Source of the DNA: Knufia peltigerae
Taxonomy: Eukaryota; Ascomycota; Eurotiomycetes; Chaetothyriales; Trichomeriaceae
Assembly (NCBI GenBank): GCA_030247855.1
Contig: JAPDRN010000008.1
Span: 248,001-312,000 of the forward strand
DNA length: 64,000 nucleotides
Direction of reading: 5' to 3'
Shown here: positions 10,407 to 20,671 of the stretch, one piece after another
How positions within the stretch are numbered: position 1 is the stretch's first letter
Layout: each line of letters opens with the position of its first letter
Notes under the pieces: generated by a model
The model's database searches: none
What the model saw: only the letters and a program-made list of their open reading frames with translations
Told to the model about the DNA's origin: nothing
Program-made: the position numbers and the translations under genes

Positions 10407-11403
10407 TTATCGGTATCTCCAGAGCGACAGGGTGTTGTGTCTCTTCCAGGTCTTTCTTCTTCCTGCGGTGGTCTTGCTGTATCCATGACCCTTGCCCAAG
10501 CCACGAGACTTTTTGCCGGTCGCGGTGAGGCCACGGCTTTCGCGGTGCTATGGACGGAAACAAAAAATTGTCAGCATATCCGATCTCTTCCCTATTCGGA
10601 TCCTTCGATCATGATCGACGAGCAAAGACAGGACTCACCTTGTGAACTGGGTTGACGATCCAGTTGATCCGAGGATCTCTGCGGATGGCCTTGTGTTGAG
10701 GGTCGACCAGGATGACCTCGAAGTATTTGTAGGTGGAGTCTTGGTTGATCCAGTACGAGTTGAGGACCCGGAGGTTGGCGCAACGACGTCCGACGCGCTC
10801 CTCGGCGGTGGACTTGAGGGATCGTTGGTACTTGAGTTGGTTCACACCCTGGTTGGTAGGCTTGCCTAGAAATTGCAAATTCAACCCGTCAGTTCAAGTT
10901 CTTTCTTCTTCTTCTTGTTTCGTCGTTTCGCGTTGACCTGGGGCGACCGAGGAGAGATTCTCGTCTGAGCACGCCAAGGACAGGATTTTACTCACCGTAG
11001 GTGGCGCCCTTTGGCACTGGTCGCTTGCGACCACCACGTCGGACACGGACACGGTAGATGACATAGCCCTGCTTGGCCTTGTAACCCAAGCGACGAGCCT
11101 TGTCGGGTCGAGAGGGTCGGGAAGCGCGGTGGATGACTTTCAATTGTCGGAGCTATATTGATGCACTCTCAGCAAAATGTTCAACGAGTGTATAGCAAGA
11201 CACAAAAGGAGGGTCAAATGTGCCACACGATGGACCAGAGAGATGAGAATATCTTGTGTTTTTTCTTTTGCATCCTCTCTCTTCCATCTTGTTCCTCTTC
11301 ATGGGACAAAGCTCACCTCCCAGCAGCGGACTCGGAGAAGGAATCGAAGGACATCGGATTGCTTCTTCTTGTGAAGTTCTTCGACGTATTTGAGGGCACC
11401 CAT
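10407..11403 (-). CDS. RPL15: 60S ribosomal protein L15 (eL15)
   Basis: Four exons right to left: 11403-11317, 11152-10996, 10865-10639 and 10547-10407, giving 203 aa, the normal family length. Introns are 164, 130 and 91 bp. The product starts MGALKYVEELHKKKQSDVLR, then [80 protein letters not shown], and ends HNTLSLWRYR. It is near-identical to eukaryotic eL15 throughout, a strongly basic protein that binds 28S rRNA in the large subunit. The ATG is directly preceded by ACACAG with a GACTAAC branch-point word about 20 bp upstream, so a 5'-UTR intron probably ends exactly at the start codon. Such intron-rich structure is usual for ribosomal protein genes in filamentous fungi. Confidence 0.97.
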
Positions 11404-11464
11404 CTGTGTTCGTGAAACGTTAGTCTTGGGTCGCCTTGTCTAGAACGCTTTGATTACCACGCAC
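11404..11464 (-). other. Probable 5'-UTR intron of RPL15
   Basis: On the minus strand a GTGCGT donor (11464) is followed by GACTAAC and then ACACAG abutting the ATG at 11403. The intron would be 61 bp. A second possible donor, GTGAGT at 11703-11698, would make it 300 bp. The rest of the spacer to 11819 must hold the promoter. Confidence 0.6.
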
Positions 11465-11819
11465 CTTGACTGTTTGTGCCTGGCGAAGAGACTGGTGTTG
11501 AGGAAGTAAAAAAGTGGTATGGACTGAGTCGTTGATTGAGACCCGGATTCCTGCAAAATCAAAATCGCAAAGTGGTGCGCAGGCTTGGCGAAAACTTGGC
11601 GGCGATGTGGGTTGCTGGCTGATCTGATGGCCAATCAGAATTGACATGGCTCCTGGGGGGCTGCTATCATCCACCCGCCGCTCATTGAATCTATCTTACT
11701 CACGTACAATTGCTCGTGTCTATTGCGGCTGGAGTGCCACGCAGATACATCTTCTTCCGTCTGCAGAGTATATGAGAAGTCTGCCTAGCAAGAGCTGACC
11801 CGAATATGTGCCATCAGCA

Positions 11820-12584
11820 TCAATGGTCTTTCTCATGCGTGTCACCCGCGAAGCAGAGCTTCCTCAATGCCCTTTCGGCATCCCGAGAGACATTTCCCCA
11901 ACCCAATGGTTCATATGTCGGTGTGTCTGTCGTGACTCCTCTCGACAATAGTAGCCTCCCCCTGTTCTCCTCTTCTGCAGTAAGGCCACTGGACTTGCGC
12001 ACCTCTTGAAACCTGTCGGCGAGAAGGTCGTCTACTGCCGTTTCTGCCACCCGCCTTCCCGCTTCGACAGTTGCTACGGCGAGTACTTTGTCCTGCTCAA
12101 AAGATTTGTTGATTTCGGCTAGACGTGATGGCGGAGGATCGCGAGCCGAGAGCTGATCGAATGTGAATGTCAGTGCGTCCGCCTGCTTCATCAGAGTGAC
12201 CATAGCTTCACAATATGGTTGTCCTTCTGCGCCGAGATACGCAACGTGGATGGGCAGGTCTGCCGGGCTGGCTCCCTCGTTGTTGTCTCCGGTCCCTCCC
12301 AGCGCTTCCTGTATGAGCGGCAAGAATTCGCGTTCGAACTCATCCCTCCTTGCTAGACTGAGATTGGTCAGTGCATGGCGGACTTCCTTCCACAGGACGA
12401 GTACAAACTCCTGCTCTTTAATCTCATTCGCCCTCCTGATGATTTTGTCATGTCGCTCTTTGACAGTTTGGGCGAATCGTTTTGGCCACGGATCCGGTTC
12501 TTTGAGCTTCTTGCAGATCTTTCCCATGCGCTCCGTGTCAATCCTGAATATGATTAGTTCAAGCTTCCTTGCCCTGAGGAGCAT
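11820..12584 (-). CDS. Unknown protein, helix-rich
   Basis: A 254-aa frame that I cannot assign. The first half is charged and probably helical, with CKKLKEPDPWPKRFAQTVKE and EIKEQEFVLVLWKEVRHALT. A Gly/Asn/Ala linker (GGTGDNNEGASPADL) follows, then IHVAYLGAEGQPYCEAMVTL and more helix. No signal peptide, membrane segment or zinc motif is visible. The chosen ATG (12584) lies 2 bp after the stop of a 26-codon frame beginning at 12667. I could not join that upstream frame to this one with a consensus, in-phase intron, so it may be an upstream ORF. The gene runs in the same direction as RPL15 and ends about 400 bp upstream of it. Confidence 0.55.
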   Translation of the reverse strand: MLLRARKLELIIFRIDTERMGKICKKLKEPDPWPKRFAQTVKERHDKIIRRANEIKEQEFVLVLWKEVRHALTNLSLARRDEFEREFLPLIQEALGGTGDNNEGASPADLPIHVAYLGAEGQPYCEAMVTLMKQADALTFTFDQLSARDPPPSRLAEINKSFEQDKVLAVATVEAGRRVAETAVDDLLADRFQEVRKSSGLTAEEENRGRLLLSRGVTTDTPTYEPLGWGNVSRDAERALRKLCFAGDTHEKDH

Positions 12585-13456
12585 AGTTACGCCAGGTCAC
12601 CAGTGCCATTGAGGACACTACCATCGGTTTCAGGCTGTGATGTTCTATTCTTCTGTGCATTTGACATTGTCATCTACTCTGGACCACCGGGCAGACGTCG
12701 AGATTGAGGCAGAGTGTCGCTCGCTGTGTAAAATCAGCTTGAACTGGAAACCCGTGCGATTGTAGTTCAAGTTAGGCGACTGGAAACATGTGCAAGGATG
12801 GCAATGTCTTGCTGGATCCAGAGCGTAGATTACCTGAAGGTTACGTCGGTTTGGATCAGACACTCTTTGGCGCAGTCACGGTGGACAGCGAGCTCGCAGC
12901 AGGAGAAGTAATCCAAGAGAAGAGACTACCCTTTTCTGTGGGAACGTACACCAATGTCAAATAGGCTGCCGTTATAGTCATAAGCACACCTGTACTATTA
13001 TAATTACAGACCACAAATTTGTTAGCGCTATTGCCAGTCTCAAGGATTCTCTCAATCTCTTCTTTTGGGTCATATGTCGTAAGCAGCTCGGTCTCGCATC
13101 CATATAGTACTCTTGAAATTTCACAAACAGCAGACTTAGAAAGTTGTCGTCAATTTGTCTTTCCAAGCACCTGAACACCTTCGGCTTCAAATTTTGGTCA
13201 AACGTAGTACTAAATATCCCTCCAGCAGGTGAATCCACCGTCGCCCAGATCGTCGAATGTAAATCTTGTAGTCTTTGTATGCCCCTAAAAGAATGTATCT
13301 ATGCTGGATCATCTCTTTGGTGTATTTCGTAACCATGAACGTAGTTCTACATGTTGCCATTCCCCCGCAGGCATGCGCGATGTGAAGAGTTGAAAGAGGC
13401 TTTACAGTAGGGTCGAGCATATTGCCCTGAGCGTCGTCTCTTACCTCTTGGACCTC
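12585..13456. other. Intergenic with protein-like fragments
   Basis: This is the spacer between the PSP1-domain gene and the unknown gene, both on the minus strand. Overlapping minus-strand frames at 13187-13420 and 12978-13238 give protein-like peptides (for example LKPKVFRCLERQIDDNFLSL) in different phases. I see no start, splice pair or stop arrangement that makes a gene. Confidence 0.4.
12587..12667 (-). promoter_or_regulatory. Possible upstream ORF
   Basis: A 26-codon minus-strand frame starts in a good context (GACAATGTCA) and ends TAA two bases before the ATG of the unknown gene at 12584. It could control re-initiation, or it could be a leader exon whose splice I failed to find. Confidence 0.35.
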
Positions 13457-16063
13457 TCAAGACCCGAGAGAGAGACCTTGGAACCTACCCATCCAATCCG
13501 GTTGAGCTGGGCCTCTTGCCCTAAAGTCACTTCGCCCGCTGGCGAAAGTGGCAGCATTTGGATTGAGACCTGGGTACGCAGGACCATAAAACGACATGAA
13601 AGGATCCATTTGCCCTCCCATGTTGGGTGGGTAGGATCCCATACTCGGCGGCACTTGTTGATGAGCGGCACCAGCATCTTGGTATCCGGGGTAGTATGCA
13701 TTCCGCGTTGCCTGACTCTGATTGTTGAAGTTGCGGTCGGCATCGAAAGTGTCTCCGAATGGCGTTGTCACTGGTTGTGGGCCAAGTTCATGTGTAGGTG
13801 CGGTCTGCTGGCGCCTCCGATGACGCTCGTCGCCAGGTGCAGCGTTGTACGCCGGTGTCAGGCCGAGAGAAGCAGTAGGAGTTTGAAATGAAGCAGGGTT
13901 GATTGCCGACATCCAAATTCGAGTCTTGTAGACCTTGAAAAGGTCTGTTACAAGCGCGTTGAAATTGATATAGCTGTCGGCAAAGTAGTAGAACGTGAGC
14001 TTTTTGCTGTCCCTATAATTTATCGTTAGCAGCGGTCCTTGTATGGAGTACTGTAGTACTGACATCTGAAATTCAGCATCCAAAATCTCCATGTTCAGTC
14101 GATGCTCGATGACCTTCTGTTGACAGACACGTTTAGCTTTGGCTTCGTTACCCTCTTTGTCTCTCAATGCCTGTATCTCGTGGTTTTGAGCCAATCGTTT
14201 GATAAGTTTGGGTTTGAGCTCCTGGTGGGAGCCATCGTGGCCATGGTGATTCTGAGGGCCCATGCCACCCACGGCACTTCCAGGTCGTCCTGCGAGACCG
14301 TTAGGGTTGACCACGTTGGGGCCTCCATTTCGACTTTGTAGCGAGAACATCATCAACCATTTGTAGTGCTCCTCTGCGTAGTATTCTTTGTACCGTCGAG
14401 CATCTTCCCACGAGACATTGGTATGTTGGACCGTGCCTAGGTCAGTCCCACGATCGGCCTCCACGATGACCAGGTCACCCACGCTGACATGCAGTCCTGT
14501 TCCTTCTTGTATGTAGAAGACGTCCGAGCGACAACATTTGAAGTTGACGATGTAAAGAGGTTGCATGGGAGGTTCTAGATACTGTCCCATGTTGAGATGG
14601 CCGTAATTTTGATGGGATTGTTGAACACGAGCATCGGCAGCGCGGCGGGTGGCTTCATCGGTGTTGAAATAAGCAGCTACAATAGTCGGACCTCGTAAGC
14701 ATGAGAGCTTCTCAGCGTGGCAAACGTCTATAACTCCCCGGGAAAGGAATTGAGCTGACTTACGATCTTCTCCTTGAGACAAAGCCTGTGTGCTAGTCTC
14801 ATACATGTTCATTTCATGTCCACGTTCTGTACAAATGTAAGATTTCAAGATGAAAATGTCTTCTTTGGGTGATTGCTTACCACTCGAGCTGAATGATCCG
14901 TGCCTTGTTGGCACATCGGCGAAGGAATGTCGGCGGCTTTGAGGCGCTTCTGGGATAGGACCAAATCCCAGTGAGGTCTGCCAATGCGCCTTTTTTACGC
15001 CATCTGAGTTGCGGCTCTCAGTAACAGGAAAGGCTTGTCGATCGACATAGCCCAAGGCCTGTTCACTCATGCGCCTAGCAGTGTTCTGACGGCCTGGATA
15101 TATGAGTTCATCGCGGTCATCGATGGCATTTTCCTCCTCTTCCGGGACTGCGCCCCGTAAGCGCGTCCTGAATCCAGGAGGTGGTTGAGTTGTGGCGGAT
15201 GCTGCAGAAAACGTCCTTTCTCTTTGTGCTGCCTGACGAAGCTGAGCATTTTCTTTCTCCAGTCTCTCGATAACGCGTGCCTGTTCAGTAGCAAGCAGGT
15301 CCGGCATGCTGCCATTGGCTTGAGCTTCTTCCTCGTCATCGTCGACTTCTCTCAGCCGACCAAGTCCAACGGAGTCAAGCCCGCCAACGCCGTTTGGTCT
15401 GGAGGTTCGTCGCTGGAGGGACGGGTATGCGCCTCCTAACCTGTTCCGAGTCGCTTCGATCGAGGTCGACACGGGGGCTGCCGCTGGAAGTGCCGATGTG
15501 GTGTCAAGTTGGCCTACGGAATACGACTGTGATCGATAGGTCTTCGGCGTTGGTTGCAATGGGATCGAGAAGGGAATGCCATCGCCGTTTGTCGCAGGTA
15601 GCACTTCCTGTAGTCTAGCTGGCGGGTCTTTGCGAGCATCTTGACCCCATATATTCCAGCCATATGGATTGTTTCCTGGGTTGTGCCAGGCAGCACTAGG
15701 GGTGGCCATATTTGCATTAGACCAGGGCGATTGCTCAGAACCAGGAGTGCCGGGATGTGAAGTCGAGGGACTGTAGAGGCCGGTTGTCGATGGTTTCCGG
15801 TTTGGGTTGGTCACCGTAACGTCGTTCAGCCAGGAGGTGCGGCGCACATTCCGGTTCGCCTTCACATTTGTGGTGGATGACTTTCCATGGTCGACCTCAT
15901 CATCGGATGAAGCAAGAGCCTCGGAATCCGGAGTGGAACGTCGCAGACCGGGGTTTGACTTCTCAAGAAGAAGAGATGCAGAACCTTGGTGTGGATTGAA
16001 AGCACCAAAAGCCGGCATAGGCCCTCGAGCGGAAAGATTCGATTTGGCAGGAGTGTTGCTCAT
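13457..16063 (-). CDS. PSP1-domain protein
   Basis: Four exons right to left: 16063-14881, 14826-14764, 14676-14064 and 14012-13457, giving 804 aa. The introns (54, 87 and 51 bp) are all multiples of three without stops, so the raw frame reads through as 868 aa. Splicing restores the sense of the domain: SSSERGHEMNMY, GEDPAYFNTDEA and DAEFQMDSKKLTFYYF. The third intron has a GCTAACG branch point. The PSP1 domain (about 448-660) contains YIVNFKCCRSDVFYIQ, GDLVIVEADRGTDLG, EILDAEFQMDSKKLT and YKTRIWMSAINPASF. Flanks are low-complexity, Ser/Pro/Asn-rich and probably disordered, with a coiled stretch (ERLEKENAQLRQAAQRE). Yeast PSP1 was found as a suppressor of polymerase alpha mutants and is linked to RNA granules; the molecular role is unclear. 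Confidence 0.9.
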   Translation of the reverse strand: MSNTPAKSNLSARGPMPAFGAFNPHQGSASLLLEKSNPGLRRSTPDSEALASSDDEVDHGKSSTTNVKANRNVRRTSWLNDVTVTNPNRKPSTTGLYSPSTSHPGTPGSEQSPWSNANMATPSAAWHNPGNNPYGWNIWGQDARKDPPARLQEVLPATNGDGIPFSIPLQPTPKTYRSQSYSVGQLDTTSALPAAAPVSTSIEATRNRLGGAYPSLQRRTSRPNGVGGLDSVGLGRLREVDDDEEEAQANGSMPDLLATEQARVIERLEKENAQLRQAAQRERTFSAASATTQPPPGFRTRLRGAVPEEEENAIDDRDELIYPGRQNTARRMSEQALGYVDRQAFPVTESRNSDGVKKAHWQTSLGFGPIPEAPQSRRHSFADVPTRHGSFSSSGKQSPKEDIFILKSYICTERGHEMNMYETSTQALSQGEDRKSAQFLSRGVIDVCHAEKLSCLRGPTIVAAYFNTDEATRRAADARVQQSHQNYGHLNMGQYLEPPMQPLYIVNFKCCRSDVFYIQEGTGLHVSVGDLVIVEADRGTDLGTVQHTNVSWEDARRYKEYYAEEHYKWLMMFSLQSRNGGPNVVNPNGLAGRPGSAVGGMGPQNHHGHDGSHQELKPKLIKRLAQNHEIQALRDKEGNEAKAKRVCQQKVIEHRLNMEILDAEFQMSVLQYSIQGPLLTINYRDSKKLTFYYFADSYINFNALVTDLFKVYKTRIWMSAINPASFQTPTASLGLTPAYNAAPGDERHRRRQQTAPTHELGPQPVTTPFGDTFDADRNFNNQSQATRNAYYPGYQDAGAAHQQVPPSMGSYPPNMGGQMDPFMSFYGPAYPGLNPNAATFASGRSDFRARGPAQPDWMGRFQGLSLGS

Positions 16064-19000
16064 GATGATGGAGTAGAATTAGTGTCCACGTCGTAGTGAA
16101 CCTGATCGACCCTGGCAGATGGAGAAGCGAGTTAGCAAATATAGTACAGTACTGACATGACCAACTGAACAGTTAATCTCTAGTTCGGATCATGGAGGGG
16201 TATGGTTGCAGTAAGTTAGGTAGGAGCCAGAGTGGATTGGCGTATCATGCTTCGTGCCTCGCTCAATTTTGGGACGTGCCAACGAAAGCAAAGCAGACGG
16301 CCAGATACAAATAGATAGACTGGATAGAAGGTGCAAAGAATGTTACTTACCTCAGAATAACCAGGTTGACGTGAGGAGCTGGAAGGGAACTATTCGCATA
16401 GCTAGTCGCGGGTCGAGTTGCGAAAGGCGCGCGGCGCCCTTGTGACGTACAGAGTCTGAGGACGGCTTTGTTATACTTCGCCTAGGCAAAGGCGCGTTGT
16501 GATAACAATGATGAGAAGACTGCCCAGGAGTTTGGATTGATGAAGGCAGTGAGGAGAGGTCGAAAGAAGAATTAGACTTGGGCGCGCTCAGACAACCAAT
16601 GAAGACCGATGGGAAACAATGGGTGGCACTCGAGCACTACGTTGTCAGCTAGAGAACAACACAGCCGCTCTCTGCATGAAGCTCAAAACAGTCGCCTGGC
16701 GCAACGATATAGTACGCAATTGTTGGACTGCGTTTAGTCGGTTGAAAGAGATGGATGGTACGATGAGAAGTAGGCTGGAGATGTCGATGAGCGGAGGTAT
16801 CCGAAGACCAGGCCAAGCAAGAAATAAATGTTATGATGTGTGTAAGCGTGCCGGTTTCCCCAGGATTTATTCTTCAACAGGTTCCTGTCAGATGCTCACG
16901 CAACTGCCCGCAGTGTCGAGGGGCCCCTAAATTTAAGCACCGTGGCCGGAACAGTGCAAACGTCCAGAGCAGGCCGTTGGTGGTCCGGGCGCAATTTGCT
17001 TTGGGCACTCCGCCTATCCAGAAAGCGAGGTTTGGTGGACGAGTCTGCAAGTAGAGAAAAGCAACGAAAAGTCACTCCGCGGTAGCTTGACACGGCGACA
17101 GTTATGACGCTGCTTATGGAGTCTAAATCTGCGACACCAGGACACAGTAAGGGAGCAAAAAGGATCGATGAGGCGGGCAGGGTCGATGCTGAGCAACGAA
17201 AGGCAAAAAAGGTGTTCGTGCTCGGGTGATCCTGCAAGTCAAACCTGGGAGGAAGAGGATCCTTCACCAGGGTGGTAAATGGGATAAAGCACTCGACTAT
17301 TGGTGGGAGGCGAACAGGGGAGCAGGGAGTCGGGAAGTCGAGAGGCAAAACGCCAGCAGAACGAAGGGGTCGAGCGGAGATGCATGGTGCAGATGGCGCA
17401 AACGCAGGCCAGGACACTGTGGACAATGGACCAGACAACGCAACAGGGCAGGGCAAGCGGAATTGCTGGAGATGGCTTTGGGTGCCTGGAATATCCGTGG
17501 CAGTACTGCTGACCCCTCTTCTTGCAGGTCACGCCAGGCCGCAATAATGGCGCTATGACAGGACAGATTTCTTTCCCTGGCTAACAGCAATACGAGGCAA
17601 CACCAGTAGGAAGAGGAAAGGAGGGGATGGGGGGGGCAATGCACAGAAGGAGGGGTGGAGTAAACGAAATTGATTGGGTCACCAGTCCAATTGACCCTGC
17701 CGGCCATTGAAGAGATTTTCTGGGGAAACGGCTCATCATTAGCCAGCGCCTCGTACTCCGTAGACACCAAAGCACAGCTCGTGGACATGGGACCAGGGGT
17801 CATCTCTTGAGGACTACAGAAGGGGGTATGAAGGCCAGCTGTCGCCAGAAGAAGTCTGGTTATCCTGCTGAGACCTAAGTAGCCGAGTCCCCAGATCCAG
17901 AGCCCAGAGCCCCGAGCCATAGCCCACCCTCCAGAAGGCTCTAAACAGGAATGATCGCGAGATCATCACGACTTGCCCCTCCTACGAACACGAGTGAGCA
18001 TACAACATTGTAGGTATGAGCATGAGTATGAGCATGATCAGCTCTCATATGCTGCTAGAGATGCACACCAAGTACGCCGTGGCGACCTACTCCGTAAATA
18101 CCCAGGAATCCCCGAACAGAAAAACTCAATATCTCAGCCTCCTCGGAGTGAATCTCTGCTGAACCGTGTCTAGCATTCATACTTTCTGAATCCCAGACCG
18201 ATGATACTTTGGGGCGATCGGACGACGGTCGAGTTATGTGAACGCGGCAGGTGAGCGATGATTGGGGATGCGACAGCTAGCACAGTACGGGCGAACCACT
18301 GCAAACTGAAATTGCGGAGAACGAAAATGACAGAACAATAAAAGGTCTCAAGGAGACAAGGACCAGGTCAACGGCCAACTGCGAAATGGAGGTCACCATT
18401 AACTCCATGCGGCCATTGAAACTCAATTCTGCAAGCCGTGTCCTCTGCAGACCCTCGGGTAGTAAGGAGTCAATGGTAAGCAGATCAGCTGCTCCAGATG
18501 GCTTGAAAGGTAGAAGAAGCATGTGCCATGACTAGTATCGTACGAGGGATTCGGTGTCGAAACGTCATAAATTGTTTACCGGATATTGTTTCTGGCTACA
18601 GGAACTACGCTTATACTGAGACGACAATGTCTTTCCAAGCGTCAGTGTCACCACCCAGCGCCGTATGTCAGTGTGATACTCCCGAACGGTGGCATCTCCC
18701 TAAACGCCACCACATCGCGCCACGCCGCGGAGTGTGTTGAAGATGGGCACAAGTACTCCGTTATACACAATGCACGTGTGTAGCTTTATACTTTACACCA
18801 TTCCTGTTGACAGTTACGGTCGACCGATGACTGTCTTTTTCTTGAAGCTTCGTAAGCCGTTCCGACCCCATCGAGACCGCTGCTCGGGACGAAAGCTATA
18901 CCGAAACCAGTACCACGATATTCTTCTATCCCTGCATCTGGTGAGTGATCGGTGATCTGCACCTCGAAATGCTCGTTATTTTGGCTCCCAACACCGCATC

Positions 19001-19351
19001 TATAGCAGTCCGAACATTGCCTCTTCTTGGGAATCTCCATTATCGCGCCAGATCGAAGAATCTGGAGCAATCTTCGATCTGGCGCAATCTACGCTCAACC
19101 CTTTCGCGTATGCAGATATCGAACGATGCACGATGCCAACTGTAGAAGGAACTCTGTGGGATCTTGCAATAGCCTTTCCGCCGCTACCTTGTATAGCCGT
19201 GATTAGGAGACGTACTTCGCGCTGGAAACGGTGATCGCCATGGTAAGTCGAGTGAGACTTCAGCCGATGTCCTGCACCACTCGGCGGGAACAGAGCCAAG
19301 AACTGTTGCCACATGTTCTCTTGACCAACAAGCCAGTGGAACGGTGGATCT
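16064..19351. other. Long 5' region of the PSP1-domain gene and 3' flank of NFU1
   Basis: About 3.3 kb with no gene I can support. Short frames on both strands have no recognisable content. TACTCCGTA words occur near 17755 and 18088. A perfect 15-bp inverted repeat lies at 19045-19085. The length suggests a long leader or regulatory region for the PSP1-domain gene, or a non-coding RNA. Confidence 0.45.
19045..19085. repeat. Perfect 15-bp inverted repeat
   Basis: The arms at 19045-19059 (GCGCCAGATCGAAGA) and 19071-19085 (TCTTCGATCTGGCGC) are exact reverse complements with an 11-base loop. The element lies about 270 bp past the NFU1 stop and could form a hairpin in its 3' UTR or in another transcript. 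Confidence 0.85.
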
Positions 19352-20293
19352 TCACTCAGCATAGTCCAAGCTGCCTTTGCCCACTGTCGAAGGTATCGCA
19401 TCTGGGCCTTTTTGCTGCCGCAGCTTTTCCTCGAACTTGGCGAATTCCTTCATTGCGATCTCTTCCTCTTCATCCAATACCTGATTGACACCCTTGACTT
19501 CCTCGATATAATGCATTAACATTGATTCGATGCCATTCTTCAGTGTCACTGTACTAGAATCGCAGGTCCGGCAAGCTCCACGGAGTTTGAGCAACACCAT
19601 GCCATCCTCGAATCCGCGAAATTCGATATCACCACCGTCCTCTTGAATAGCCGGTCTGATTCGAGTCTCAAGTAGTTCTTTGATCATTGCCACCACCTCG
19701 TCATCATCATCGTTGGCCGCCAGGGAGTCTTCGCTTGCGCCTTCCTGGCCGTCTGCGGCAGTAGATTTGTCCACCGTGTTAACAATGTCCTCTCCTGACG
19801 TGATTGCCTCTGTGATGAGGCTAAAGACCTCCGGCTTGACATGGGCCCAGTTAACATCTTCCGCCTTGGTCACCGTGATGAAATCTGGGCCGTAAAAGAC
19901 AGACGAGACGCCATCCACATCTAATAGCTTGGCAGCAAGCGGTGAGGGATGGGGTGCAGCCAGTGTCGACCGAGGAGATGTATACTCCAGGAAGGTAGAG
20001 GGGAACGTTTCTGGCAGGACAGGATGGTTCGGGAGGAACTTGAGTGCCGAGGGATTAGGAGTGGACTGCGTCTGTATATAGATTGTGCGAGAGGGTAGGG
20101 CAGCTGAAGGGCCTTGTTGATAACCAAGCCGCAGTGTCGGGCGGTGACGAGCTTGTGAAGTCGTGATGGCTGGGATCCGAACAGACTGGTGCACGTTGCG
20201 GCAAGCAGCAGTCTTACAAATAGTGTTGAGAGACTGCGGTCGACACGAACTCCGCAGAGCGCGGAGCGACTTTGCTGAGACGATGCCGCGCAT
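19352..20293 (-). CDS. NFU1: Mitochondrial iron-sulfur cluster scaffold NFU1
   Basis: A 313-aa single exon. Residues 1-70 are rich in Arg, Ser and Ala without acidic residues, a typical mitochondrial presequence. The Nfu N-terminal domain follows at about 71-165 (IYIQTQSTPNPSALKFLP, DVDGVSSVFYGPDFITVTK). After an acidic linker comes the NifU-like domain at about 197-265, with RPAIQEDGGDIEFRGF and the metal-binding C241-R-T-C244. NFU1 receives a 4Fe-4S cluster and passes it to enzymes such as lipoate synthase and complex II in the matrix. The acidic C-terminal tail (VLDEEEEIAMKEFAKFEEKL) is usual in fungi. It diverges from the HIT-finger gene across 378 bp. Confidence 0.95.
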   Translation of the reverse strand: MRGIVSAKSLRALRSSCRPQSLNTICKTAACRNVHQSVRIPAITTSQARHRPTLRLGYQQGPSAALPSRTIYIQTQSTPNPSALKFLPNHPVLPETFPSTFLEYTSPRSTLAAPHPSPLAAKLLDVDGVSSVFYGPDFITVTKAEDVNWAHVKPEVFSLITEAITSGEDIVNTVDKSTAADGQEGASEDSLAANDDDDEVVAMIKELLETRIRPAIQEDGGDIEFRGFEDGMVLLKLRGACRTCDSSTVTLKNGIESMLMHYIEEVKGVNQVLDEEEEIAMKEFAKFEEKLRQQKGPDAIPSTVGKGSLDYAE

Positions 20294-20671
20294 GTTGATT
20301 TTCGCAGAATGCTGTAGGAGTGTATCTTGATGTCTTCAAAAAGAGTCAACGTAGATATTATACGAGTACTATTGTTGTGTTGAAGAGAATTGCAGATGAT
20401 TCCTGCCACAACTTTCCTTCGGGTTGCTTCATTCGGGAAGAGGAAATGACGCAAATGCGAGTCACGTGCTTCGTGTGATCTCTTGTCATTTGTCAGCCTC
20501 CCGAAGACTCGGTATCAAATGCACCAATAACAAGTCTGTTGAATTTCTCTGCTCCGGTACTCGTAAAGAATCGGCTGCATTCGACAACATCCGTGGATGG
20601 AACAATCACGCTAGACACGATCTTTGCTTCCCTCAGTATTGTCTATAGAACACTTTCAAGAATAGGTTTCA
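20294..20671. promoter_or_regulatory. Divergent promoter of NFU1 and the HIT-finger gene
   Basis: A 378-bp head-to-head spacer that must contain both promoters. I see no clear TATA box. Confidence 0.5.

Noticed and set aside
11820..12667. Joining the 26-codon upstream frame to the unknown protein by an intron
   Set aside because: With the CTCCTCAG acceptor, none of the GT donors gives the correct phase; the only gap left is 27 bp, too short.
16896..17456. 186-codon minus-strand Pro/Ser-rich frame
   Set aside because: Competing long frames occur on both strands in the same GC-rich stretch; no motif, no splice sites that extend it.
19000..19401. 133-codon minus-strand frame overlapping the 3' end of NFU1
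   Set aside because: Overlaps NFU1 in another phase and includes the hairpin; no family resemblance.
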